From Halomarina halobia (GTDB taxonomy: Archaea; Halobacteriota; Halobacteria; Halobacteriales; Haloarculaceae): a stretch of 64,000 nucleotides of DNA. A model generated the notes under the pieces. That model saw nothing but the letters and a program-made list of their open reading frames with translations, ran no database searches and was not told where the DNA came from. Every line of letters starts with the position of its first letter. Positions within the stretch are counted from its first letter, which is position 1. Positions 42,544 to 50,373 of this stretch are shown here, one piece after another. Where the stretch lies: assembly GCF_029338575.1 (NCBI RefSeq), contig NZ_CP119992.1:2666001-2730000 (forward strand). The letters are read 5' to 3'. A program made the translations under genes and the position numbers.

Positions 42544-43164
42544 CTATTGGGAGGGTTTACTTTTCTGGGGCAGTCTCTGTAGCAATGGTACGACGTTCGC
42601 CGGAGGTAGCGGTGCAGTGATACTGCCGGTCTTTGAGGCCCACTCCTCGTAGGTCGCCTCGCTCTCGAAGGCGTTGGTGTACTGACAGACCGCGCCATGA
42701 ATCTCATCTTTGTCGTCCTGCAAGGACCACGCTGCGAGCGAGCCGATAGCCTCGATGTCTTCCGGATCTATGCTGGACCCGAAACAGATCAAAGCGTTCT
42801 CGGGTGACGCCTCCACGGAGTCATCGCTGACTGTGAACGTTACCGGGATGCTACTCACGGGGTCGATGGAGCGGACGGTCACCGTGGTCTGTTCTTCCAT
42901 CACCGCTGCCTGCAGCGCGTCTAGTACGCAGTAGGCGTACCGAACGCGGTCATTCACGTGTACTTCGTGGCGCGTCGGTGCGTCGCTGTACAGGTCAGTG
43001 AGCTCCACCGCGAGGTCGTCTCCGGAGTACTGTTTCACCACCGTCGCCCACCACTCCTCGAGCGTCTCAGGCGGCGTATCGAGACCAGTTATGATGGCAG
43101 CGTGTTCGGCGAAGTCAGTTGGGAGTTCGGTTCGTCCGTCAGTCAACTCGGACTCAGTGTCCAT
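42544..43164 (-). CDS. MerB-like (alkylmercury lyase family) protein, copy 2
   Basis: A 206-residue paralogue of the downstream gene. TLEEWWATVVKQYSGDDLAV precedes RYAYCVLDALQAAVMEEQTT (Cys79, Asp82), then VRSIDPVSSIPVTFTVSDDS, EASPENALICFGSS and GAVCQYTNAFESEATYEEWA (Cys160). The Cys/Asp/Cys positions of MerB are kept although overall similarity to copy 1 looks low. The start at 43164 is preferred to 43251 because a CTTAAACC TATA-like element at about 43222-43231 (reverse strand) would lie inside the longer frame. Confidence 0.72.
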   Translation of the reverse strand: MDTESELTDGRTELPTDFAEHAAIITGLDTPPETLEEWWATVVKQYSGDDLAVELTDLYSDAPTRHEVHVNDRVRYAYCVLDALQAAVMEEQTTVTVRSIDPVSSIPVTFTVSDDSVEASPENALICFGSSIDPEDIEAIGSLAAWSLQDDKDEIHGAVCQYTNAFESEATYEEWASKTGSITAPLPPANVVPLLQRLPQKSKPSQ

Positions 43165-43665
43165 TGCAGGTAGATGTACGGCAAATCGGTCGAAGATTCT
43201 GCCTCCCACTCGAGCGGGGGGGTTTAAGTCGATCGCAGCGTTGCTCGTCAACCTCCTGGCGCTACGAAATTGGATCCCGGATTATCCGATACTTCCCTAA
43301 GTACAGTTTGAACGACTGAGTTCCCCCGACTTCGATATCTCGGTTTTACGGAGGGTGTCAGAGGGGACCGTTTCCGCTGACAGGGAAGAGCGTGATAGGC
43401 GTCGTGTCGATGGAGGTCGCCCGTCCCCATCAACAGTTGTTGCAGAGATAGCGAAGCCGATTGCTCCCCAGTTATTGGATGTATTTAAGAGGCGTTCACG
43501 ACTTCGGCGTGAGAACCCCTATTGAGCAGTCGAAAACCCACCTGGCATTAATAAAGAACCCCAGTCTATGGGCATCAAGGACTATGGACTGCGTCAACCT
43601 TCCCCTCACCTAAAGCAACGTCACGAATGCGTTCACTGGCTGCAAAAAAATCACCTCGCTAAACC
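43165..43665. other. Intergenic stretch of about 500 bp in the tRNA-Thr island
   Basis: Contains the probable promoter of the MerB-like pair (near 43222-43231) and, further right, several AT-rich patches (ATGTATTTAAGAGG near 43478-43491, CATTAATAAAGAA near 43545-43557) that could promote the HTH gene or be remnants of decayed insertions. No ORF with recognisable content and no clean inverted-repeat ends were found. Confidence 0.4.
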
Positions 43666-44307
43666 ATGCGTGAAGCCATCATTCACGTTCCGCACACTGA
43701 GTTCGAGAAAGTAGGATTAGGAGAGTTCGTCTCGCTTGTTCGCGAAGCTGGGCTCAGAGACATCACGGAACTTGCCTGTGAGAGCGACGGATGCCTTGTC
43801 GTAATTACGGTCGAAGGACCGATGGACGAAGAGAAACTCCCCACGGTGGACTACTTGGAATGGTGGGAACGGCTCTCTGCTGGAGAAGAGAAGGCAGTCT
43901 ATCTTTTCAAGGTCAGCTTCCCGCGCTTCGAGGAAGACATCCAACCGATGCATACTGCGAACGTTTCGACAGACGATATCCAAGTGAATGACAACGGAAT
44001 CGATGTCTCCCTCGTCGGCTCTCAGGAGGATATCGCTCGAGAGATCGGTGAATACGGCGACGCGGGGATGACCGTGCTCCTGGAGCGAATCGCCGACTAC
44101 GGCGGTCCGAGGAACACGCTGGATGCATTGACGGATCGCCAACGGGAGATCCTCCAGATGGCGTACGAACTGGGGTATTTTGACGTACCACGGAGGGTCT
44201 CGACAGCTGATGTAGCTGAGAAGCTTCACTTGGATCCATCGACAGTCGCCGAGCATCTCCAGCGAGCGGAACGTAACTTGGTGGCAAGTCTGCTGGCCAC
44301 CCCCTAA
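43666..44307 (+). CDS. Bacterio-opsin activator-type HTH-10 regulator
   Basis: A 213-residue protein with the C-terminal HTH-10 signature: LTDRQREILQMAYELGYFDV, PRRVSTADVAEKLHLDPSTV and AEHLQRAERNLVASLL. The N-terminal 150 residues form a sensor-like alpha/beta region (GCLVVITVEGPMDEEKL, VDYLEWWERLSAGEEKAVYL) as in Bat-family regulators. It lies between the leftward MerB-like pair and the rightward rhodanese/MFS pair, so it is placed to control either. Confidence 0.88.
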   Translation: MREAIIHVPHTEFEKVGLGEFVSLVREAGLRDITELACESDGCLVVITVEGPMDEEKLPTVDYLEWWERLSAGEEKAVYLFKVSFPRFEEDIQPMHTANVSTDDIQVNDNGIDVSLVGSQEDIAREIGEYGDAGMTVLLERIADYGGPRNTLDALTDRQREILQMAYELGYFDVPRRVSTADVAEKLHLDPSTVAEHLQRAERNLVASLLATP

Positions 44308-44430
44308 GTCTCACTTCGTCCTGGACACGTGAGCAGGTCGGACGAGGTAGTAAGGGTCCTGACAACCACTCTACCCGAGATTCGGTTATAAACCCTCCCA
44401 CTCTCTCCGGAAGAGAGAACATGCGATGAG

Positions 44431-45558
44431 ATGGCGTACGGTGAGTCGATGCCAGAGATCTCTCCAGAAACGGTATCGGAACGACTCGAAGACAGGGATC
44501 CGGATTTCATCCTCTTGGATATCCGTCCCAGAGATGGATTCGAGGACTGGCACATCCCCGGAAGCGAAAACATCGACGTCTACGATGAATTGAAGGCAGA
44601 TCGCGAGTCAGCAACTGAGTCATTAAAAGAACTCCCGCGGGACTCAGAGATCGTCACGGTCTGCGCCGCTGGTCAAGTTTCACAGACTGCGACCGAAGTT
44701 CTGACCGACCTTGGGTACGATGCAAAGACCCTCGTCGACGGAATGGCTGGATGGAGTCGCGTCCATCGAACCGCTCCCGTTGACGTCGACATCAACGGCA
44801 CGTTAGTCCAGGTCGCCCGACCCGGCAAAGGCTGCCTCTCCCACGTCCTGGTATCGGGAGGGAAGGCCGCAGTGTTCGACGCTTCCCTGTATACAGATGA
44901 ATACGAAGCGGTCCTCGAAGAACAGGACGCAGAACTTGTCGCCATCCTCGACACGCACGGCCACGCGGACCACGTTTCTGGCGGCCGGCGACTCGCAGAT
45001 CAACAAGATGTACCATACTACCTCCACCCTGCTGACGCGCCTGACGTAGATGCGACACCCCTCAAAGACGGCCAAGTGCTCACGGTGGGTGAAGTTCCAG
45101 TCGAGGTGATTCATACCCCGGGGCACAGTCCTGGCGGAGTGACGTTCGATGTGGACGGTGAGGCGTTGATCACCGGGGACACCCTGTTCCACGAGAGCGT
45201 CGGGCGCGTGGAGTTAGGTGTCGAGGCAGGGCTCGAAGACACCGATGTAGAAGACAACGCTGGAACCCTCTACGATAGCCTCCAACGGCTAATAGACCGG
45301 GATGGCGATCCAGTCGTGCTCCCGGCTCACGATCCTGGCTCACCTGATCCACCGGTCACCGCCCGTCTGAGCGAGGTCATTGAGAGAAATCCGGACCTCC
45401 GCAGAGACCGTGCGGAGTTTATCGACGTACTCGCGTCAGACCTCCCGGATCATCCCCCGAATTTCCAACGAGTTAAGCGCATCAACGTCGGCGCTGAAGA
45501 TATCGACGACGATCCGGCAAAACTGGAACTAGGTCCGAACCGGTGTGCCGCTGAGTGA
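44431..45558 (+). CDS. Rhodanese-MBL fusion hydrolase
   Basis: A 375-residue fusion. Residues 8 to about 110 are a rhodanese domain (FILLDIRPRDGFEDWHIPGS, catalytic Cys78 in VTVCAAGQVSQTA). From about 120 comes a metallo-beta-lactamase domain with THGHADHVSGG (H176, H178, D180, H181), HTPGHSPGG, ITGDTLFHESVGR and VLPAHDPGS. The MBL part resembles persulfide dioxygenase/glyoxalase II enzymes, so sulfane sulfur or thiol adduct handling is plausible. Coupled to the MFS gene by a GTGA overlap. Confidence 0.88.
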   Translation: MAYGESMPEISPETVSERLEDRDPDFILLDIRPRDGFEDWHIPGSENIDVYDELKADRESATESLKELPRDSEIVTVCAAGQVSQTATEVLTDLGYDAKTLVDGMAGWSRVHRTAPVDVDINGTLVQVARPGKGCLSHVLVSGGKAAVFDASLYTDEYEAVLEEQDAELVAILDTHGHADHVSGGRRLADQQDVPYYLHPADAPDVDATPLKDGQVLTVGEVPVEVIHTPGHSPGGVTFDVDGEALITGDTLFHESVGRVELGVEAGLEDTDVEDNAGTLYDSLQRLIDRDGDPVVLPAHDPGSPDPPVTARLSEVIERNPDLRRDRAEFIDVLASDLPDHPPNFQRVKRINVGAEDIDDDPAKLELGPNRCAAE

Positions 45559-46856
45559 TCAGTGAGGAATCGATGAGCTCCGAGTACGAACGGGGGATTC
45601 GGGAGCACCTCCCTCAATTCAGTCTTCACGTCCTACTGGTCTTCGCCACTGGATTGACGATCGGCTCCGAACGAGCCGTCGTCCCGGTGCTCGGCCGGGA
45701 CGTCCTCGGTGTTGAGTCACTGTTCATTACCGGATCGTTCGTCGTCAGCTTCGGCTTCGTCAAGGCATTGTTGAACCTCTATGCCGGGAAGTGGGGCGAG
45801 ACCTACGGCCGAAAACCGGTTCTGGTAGTTGGGTGGGTGACCGCACTCCCGCTACCCCTTATCCTGATCCATGCCCCGAATTGGGGATGGATTACCCTCG
45901 GCAACGTACTCCTCGGAATCAACCAGGCACTCACCTGGAGCATGGCGATCAACGCGAAGATCGATCTCGCTGGTCGGGACCAGCGAGGACTGGCGGTCGG
46001 GATCGACGAGTCGTTCGGGTATACGGGAGTCGCCGTCGGCGCATGGCTCACTGGTCTGATCGCGGGGCAAACGGAAAGCCTCCGACCCGAGCCATTTTAC
46101 TTCCTGGCCGTGGTCGTCGTCCTCGCGTTCCTCGTCTCGGTGACGCTCATCAGGGAAACGGCACAGTACGCGGAAGCCGAAGGGAACGACGACGAGGCTG
46201 ACGCTAATCTTCCTTTCCTCGAGGTACTCAAGCGAGCCACCTATGGAGACCGTACGCTGTTCGCTGCGGCGCAGGCCGGGCACATCGAGAACTTCGTCGA
46301 CACGCTGTTCTGGATCGCTGTCCCGCTCTACCTCACACGCCAAGGTCTGGGTATTACCGCGGTCGGTGTCGTGGTAGGGGTCCATAGTGCGGCATACTTC
46401 CTCCAGATCGCAACTGGCGGGCTCGCGGATCGGATTGGCCGGCGACCGCCGGTTGTCGTGGGGATGTTCGTGGCTGGGGCGGGGGTCATCGGGATGGTGG
46501 CCGTCGAGGGTTACGTGTCGTGGATCGCGATGGCATTCATATCCGGTGTTGGGATGGCTCTCCTGTATCCGAACTTGATGACCGTTCCGGGAGATGCTTG
46601 CCATCCGACGTGGCGATCGTCGGGGATGGGCGTCTACCGGATGTGGCGTGACGCGGGCTACGGCGTCGGGGCCATCGTGATCGGCCTTACCATGCAAGGT
46701 GTGAACCCTGAAGCCGCGTTTTACCTGACGGGCGTCCTGATGTTTCTCTCCGGTGGGGTTGTCTACCTGTGGATGGAGGAGACGCACCCGGATTTCGGAA
46801 CGCACACGCCACCGGCACTGGCGTTGGAGCGAGAACGAGTGCTGTCCGACGACTGA
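45555..46856 (+). CDS. Major facilitator superfamily permease
   Basis: A 433-residue MFS transporter with 12 hydrophobic segments; the loop 2-3 motif is GKWGETYGRKPVLVVGWV and the matching second-half motif is GGLADRIGRRPPVVVGMFVA. Its GTG start overlaps the stop of the rhodanese-MBL gene; an ATG at 45573 is the alternative. Coupling to a sulfur/thiol enzyme suggests export of a toxic or sulfur-containing compound, but the substrate is not readable from sequence. Confidence 0.88.
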   Translation: MISEESMSSEYERGIREHLPQFSLHVLLVFATGLTIGSERAVVPVLGRDVLGVESLFITGSFVVSFGFVKALLNLYAGKWGETYGRKPVLVVGWVTALPLPLILIHAPNWGWITLGNVLLGINQALTWSMAINAKIDLAGRDQRGLAVGIDESFGYTGVAVGAWLTGLIAGQTESLRPEPFYFLAVVVVLAFLVSVTLIRETAQYAEAEGNDDEADANLPFLEVLKRATYGDRTLFAAAQAGHIENFVDTLFWIAVPLYLTRQGLGITAVGVVVGVHSAAYFLQIATGGLADRIGRRPPVVVGMFVAGAGVIGMVAVEGYVSWIAMAFISGVGMALLYPNLMTVPGDACHPTWRSSGMGVYRMWRDAGYGVGAIVIGLTMQGVNPEAAFYLTGVLMFLSGGVVYLWMEETHPDFGTHTPPALALERERVLSDD

Positions 46857-46899
46857 AATCCTTAAACGAGTCTTCTGGCGGTGGTTCCACTGATCAGCC

Positions 46900-47270
46900 A
46901 TGGCACTTCCGACCAGTCCCGCCAGTTCGTGGCTGCAGAGCACGGGTTTCCCGAGCCGACTGTTCGAAACCGGTCGTAACGACTACGAGCTGTACGAGGA
47001 GGACGACGAGTTCGTCCTGAGCGTCGAGATACCGGCTTCGATCCCGTGGAGATCAGCGTCTCGTGGGACGACGGCGTCCTCAACATCGCCGCAGAACACG
47101 AGGACGACCAGCGCGGACAGCGGAAGACGTACCACCGGCGGTTCCGCTTCCCCAAGAGCGTCGAGGACGAGGAGGTCACGGCGAAGTACACCAACGGCGT
47201 CCTCGAGATCCGGCTGCCGGTCGAGACGGGTGCGCCCGTCACCGGCCGGGAGATCGAGGTGCAGGGCTGA
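46900..47270 (+). pseudogene. Hsp20/alpha-crystallin chaperone with a one-base deletion
   Basis: The first frame reads MALPTSPASSWLQSTGFPSR to DDEFVLSVEIPA and then loses homology; a second frame resumes at VEISVSWDDGVLNIAAEHED and runs to the stop at 47270 through FRFPKSVEDEEVTAKYTNGV and LEIRLPVE. Adding one G near 47033-47035 restores a continuous protein of about 123 residues with VEIPGFDPVEISV across the junction. A CTTAAACG TATA element at 46861-46868 remains. Either a recent natural frameshift or a sequencing error. Confidence 0.8.
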
Positions 47271-47550
47271 CGATCGGGTCGTCTTTCCTCGGTCGTACCG
47301 ACCGACGACGCCCCGTTTCTTTCGCGATCGAACGAGGTAGAGACCGCGCGATTCACTGTCGAGTAGCTCGGGTCCGGTGGGAACGGAACCCGGTGCCGAC
47401 GCCACCTCCCGGCGAGGGCACGGCTCCGTTTCCGTCGTACCGTGTGGGTAGTGTTCTATCCCCGTGCTACCCTCTCTCCCTTATACGTCTGGGGGTGAAC
47501 TAATGCGCCGGAAGGGGACTAAAGAATATTATCATTATAAATCATAACAG

Positions 47551-47558
47551 TTTTTATC
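47551..47558 (+). promoter_or_regulatory. TATA box region for aceA
   Basis: TTTTTATC ends a strikingly AT-rich island (47519-47558). The start codon of aceA is about 85 nt downstream, so this transcript would have a 5' leader of roughly 55 nt, unusual among the mostly leaderless genes here. The remaining part of 47271-47638 shows no ORF of its own. Confidence 0.5.
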
Positions 47559-47588
47559 CGACATGTGCCAGAGGCTGTTGCGAAGCGC

Positions 47589-47605
47589 GCGGGGGTCACC
47601 CCCGC
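47589..47605. promoter_or_regulatory. Inverted repeat in the aceA leader (possible operator)
   Basis: GCGGGGGT and ACCCCCGC form perfect 8-bp arms around a single base, between the presumed transcription start and the aceA start codon at 47639. Its position suits a repressor site or an RNA hairpin affecting glyoxylate-shunt expression. Confidence 0.4.
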
Positions 47606-47638
47606 CGACCCGGACGGGTCGAAAATCCAAACCCAACA

Positions 47639-48703
47639 ATGGAAAACGATAACGGCACGGACAAGGTCGCGAGTCGCGTTCAGAGTACCGAGACGGGGAT
47701 CCGAGACATCGACAACGAGGCCGGTCGGGAGTTCCGCGAGCTGCTCGACTCCCAGCAGTACGTCTTCGCGCCGGGGCTGTACCACGCCCTCGACGCCCGG
47801 CTGTCCGAGATGGCCGGTCACGACGCGGTCTACATGAGCGGCTACTCGACGGTCCTCGGGCAGTTCGGCTTCCCGGACCTCGAGATGGTGACGATGACGG
47901 AGATGGTCGAGAACGCGAAGCGCATCGTGGAGGCGACCAACCTCCCGGTCGTCGCCGACTGCGACACCGGGTACGGCGGCATCCACAACGTGCGACGTGC
48001 GGTCCGCGAGTACGAGAAGGCGGGCGTCGCGGCCGTCCACATCGAGGACCAGACCTCGCCGAAGCGCTGTGGCCACATCGCGGGCAAGCAGATCGTCCCC
48101 CGCGAGGAGGCCCGCGCCCGCTTCGAGGCCGCGGTGGACGCCAAGCAGAGCGAGGACACGGTCATCATCGCCCGCACGGACGCCTACGGCTCCGCCAACG
48201 GCGACTGGGAGGAGCACCTGGAACGCGGGCGCATCTACGCGGACGCGGGCGTCGACCTCGTCTGGCCGGAGATGCCCGACCCCTCCCGGGAGGACGCGGT
48301 CGAGTACGCCGAGACCATCCACGAGACCCACCCCGACCTGAAGCTGGCGTTCAACTACTCCTCGTCCTTCGCGTGGTCCGAGGAGGAGGACCCGCTCACG
48401 TTCGCGGAGCTGGGCGACCTCGGCTACAAGTACGTCTTCATCACCCTGTTCGCGCTCCACTCGGGCGCGCACGCGGTCTACGAGGACCTCAAGAACCTCT
48501 CGGAGAACGCCGAGGAGGGACAGTTCGACCTCGAAGGGCGATACCTCGGCCACGAGACCGAGAGCCACCACCAGCTCTCGTTCGTCCCGCGCTACCAGGA
48601 CATCGAGGCGCAGTTCGACCCCGAGGCCCAGGAGCGCATGCAGCAGTCCGCCGGGTTCAAGGAGGAGGAGTCGGACCCCATCTCCTCGTCCACGGACGAC
48701 TGA
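47639..48703 (+). CDS. aceA: Isocitrate lyase
   Basis: A 354-residue enzyme of the isocitrate lyase/PEP mutase superfamily. The catalytic signature KRCGH is at residues 142-146; metal-binding [11 protein letters not shown] and [14 protein letters not shown] precede it, and [18 protein letters not shown] and [11 protein letters not shown] follow. It splits isocitrate to glyoxylate and succinate, the first step of the glyoxylate shunt that allows growth on acetate or fatty acids. Paired with malate synthase 84 bp downstream. Confidence 0.95.
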   Translation: MENDNGTDKVASRVQSTETGIRDIDNEAGREFRELLDSQQYVFAPGLYHALDARLSEMAGHDAVYMSGYSTVLGQFGFPDLEMVTMTEMVENAKRIVEATNLPVVADCDTGYGGIHNVRRAVREYEKAGVAAVHIEDQTSPKRCGHIAGKQIVPREEARARFEAAVDAKQSEDTVIIARTDAYGSANGDWEEHLERGRIYADAGVDLVWPEMPDPSREDAVEYAETIHETHPDLKLAFNYSSSFAWSEEEDPLTFAELGDLGYKYVFITLFALHSGAHAVYEDLKNLSENAEEGQFDLEGRYLGHETESHHQLSFVPRYQDIEAQFDPEAQERMQQSAGFKEEESDPISSSTDD

Positions 48704-48754
48704 TCGGCCCGCGGAACCGACTGACTCCCCTTTCGAGTCAGCGACCCAACATAG

Positions 48755-48763
48755 CATTTAATC
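48755..48763 (+). promoter_or_regulatory. TATA box for aceB, flanked by a direct repeat
   Basis: CATTTAATC is centred 29 nt before the aceB ATG, indicating a separate promoter. Two copies of ACATAGCA (48749-48756 and 48773-48780) lie on either side of it and may be regulator contacts. Confidence 0.5.
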
Positions 48764-48787
48764 GACCACCCTACATAGCAGACCATC

Positions 48788-50089
48788 ATGGCTGAACGCA
48801 AACACGACAGGAAGTTCGTTCGGACGTTCTTTACCACGCCGACCGCAGTCGAGGGCGAGGAGGACTCCGCCAAGATGCTCCGGGGGGCCGTCGGGCTCCG
48901 CGGAATGAAGGCACCGGACGTCTGGGTCCCGGACAACGAGGACGCGACGGCCCCCTCGATGCGCGACGAGGGCGCGGAGAACATCGTCGAGGTCGTCGCC
49001 GAGAACGGCGCTGACTTCCCCGGCGAGATCCACCCGCGCGTCGTCTGGCACCGCGACAGCCCCGCCACCCGCTACCAGGGCTTCAAGCACATGCTGCAGA
49101 TCTCCGACCCCGAGCGGGGAGCCATCGAGCACATCGACGGCTTCGTCATCCCCGAGGTCGGCGACATCGACGACTGGAAGAAGGCCGACGAGTTCATCAC
49201 CATCGTCGAGAACGAGCACGGCCTGGAGGAGGGGAGCATCGCCATGTCCGTCATCATCGAGAGCGGGCAGGCCGAGCTGGCGATGGGCCAGCTCCGCGAG
49301 GAGATGGGCAAGCCCACGAACAACCTCGAACGCCTGTTCCTCCTCGTGGACGGCGAGGTCGACTACACGAAGGACATGCGCGCGATCACGCCCACTGGCG
49401 CGCTGCCCCCGTGGCCCGAACTCCGCCACAACACCTCCCGCGGGGCGAGCGCCGCCGGGCTCATCGCGGTCGACGGCCCGTACGACGACATTCGCGACGT
49501 CGAGGGCTACCACGAGCGCATGACCGACAACCAGGCGAAGGGGATGCTCGGAATCTGGTCGCTGACGCCCGGGCAGGTCGTCGAGGCCAACCAGTCGCCC
49601 CTGCCGCCGGAGAACGGCAGCTGGCTCCTCGACGTCGGCGGTCGCAAGGTCGAGCTCGAATCGGAAGACGGCGTCGAAATCTACGACGGCAACCGCCTGT
49701 CGCTCGAGGAGACCGGTGACGGGTACGTCCTCCGCGTCGGCGGCGACGGGCGGGAACTCGACGAGGACGAACTGCGCGAGGAGCTGCTCGACATGACGGA
49801 GTACGTCCCGAGCATGGACGACATCGTCGACTCCATGGAGGAGTTCGAGGCGGCCAAGGAGGCCGGCAGGGGTGCCATCGCCATCACGCAGTCGGCGACG
49901 CTCCGGATCGACGGCGTCGAGATCGACGTCAACAAGGACCGGATGTGGGACGAGGCCACCTACCAGGCGGCGATGACCCCCATCACCCTGTTCCAGGACG
50001 TCTACCGGAACCGTCCCGACCAGCACGAGGAGCTGGCGGAGATGTACAGCGAGGACGTCGTCGAGCGCGCGATGGACGTCGGGGCCTGA
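48788..50089 (+). CDS. aceB: Malate synthase (haloarchaeal type)
   Basis: A 433-residue protein of the haloarchaeal malate synthase class, shorter than the bacterial A and G forms and related to the CitE/HpcH fold. Segments: KFVRTFFTTPTAVEGEEDSA, VWVPDNEDATAPSMRDEGAE, IHPRVVWHRDSPATRYQGFK, VIPEVGDIDDWKKADEF and SVIIESGQAELAMGQLREEM. It condenses glyoxylate with acetyl-CoA to malate, completing the shunt with AceA. A conserved C-terminal extension follows the barrel. Confidence 0.93.
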   Translation: MAERKHDRKFVRTFFTTPTAVEGEEDSAKMLRGAVGLRGMKAPDVWVPDNEDATAPSMRDEGAENIVEVVAENGADFPGEIHPRVVWHRDSPATRYQGFKHMLQISDPERGAIEHIDGFVIPEVGDIDDWKKADEFITIVENEHGLEEGSIAMSVIIESGQAELAMGQLREEMGKPTNNLERLFLLVDGEVDYTKDMRAITPTGALPPWPELRHNTSRGASAAGLIAVDGPYDDIRDVEGYHERMTDNQAKGMLGIWSLTPGQVVEANQSPLPPENGSWLLDVGGRKVELESEDGVEIYDGNRLSLEETGDGYVLRVGGDGRELDEDELREELLDMTEYVPSMDDIVDSMEEFEAAKEAGRGAIAITQSATLRIDGVEIDVNKDRMWDEATYQAAMTPITLFQDVYRNRPDQHEELAEMYSEDVVERAMDVGA

Positions 50090-50373
50090 TCGGCGGCGAC
50101 GGCGGGAACCGAACCCGCAGTGGCACCGGTCGGAGCGCGCGCCGGTCACTGATTACCACCGTCTCCGCACCCCCTCCGGCGAACCTTTTTATCCGAAAAC
50201 GGGACCAGGGTCGCTATGCCCTGAGAGTCGCCGCGAGGTGCGCGTCGGCCGGTCCCCGGTCGGGTTGCGGTTGCGCGACGCGCCGCCTCGCGTACTCGCG
50301 GACGCGTTCGCACCAGCGCGTCCGCCCCCGTCGCCTGTTCGCAAAAATTCGCAAGCGTCGGAGCGCCCGCCGC

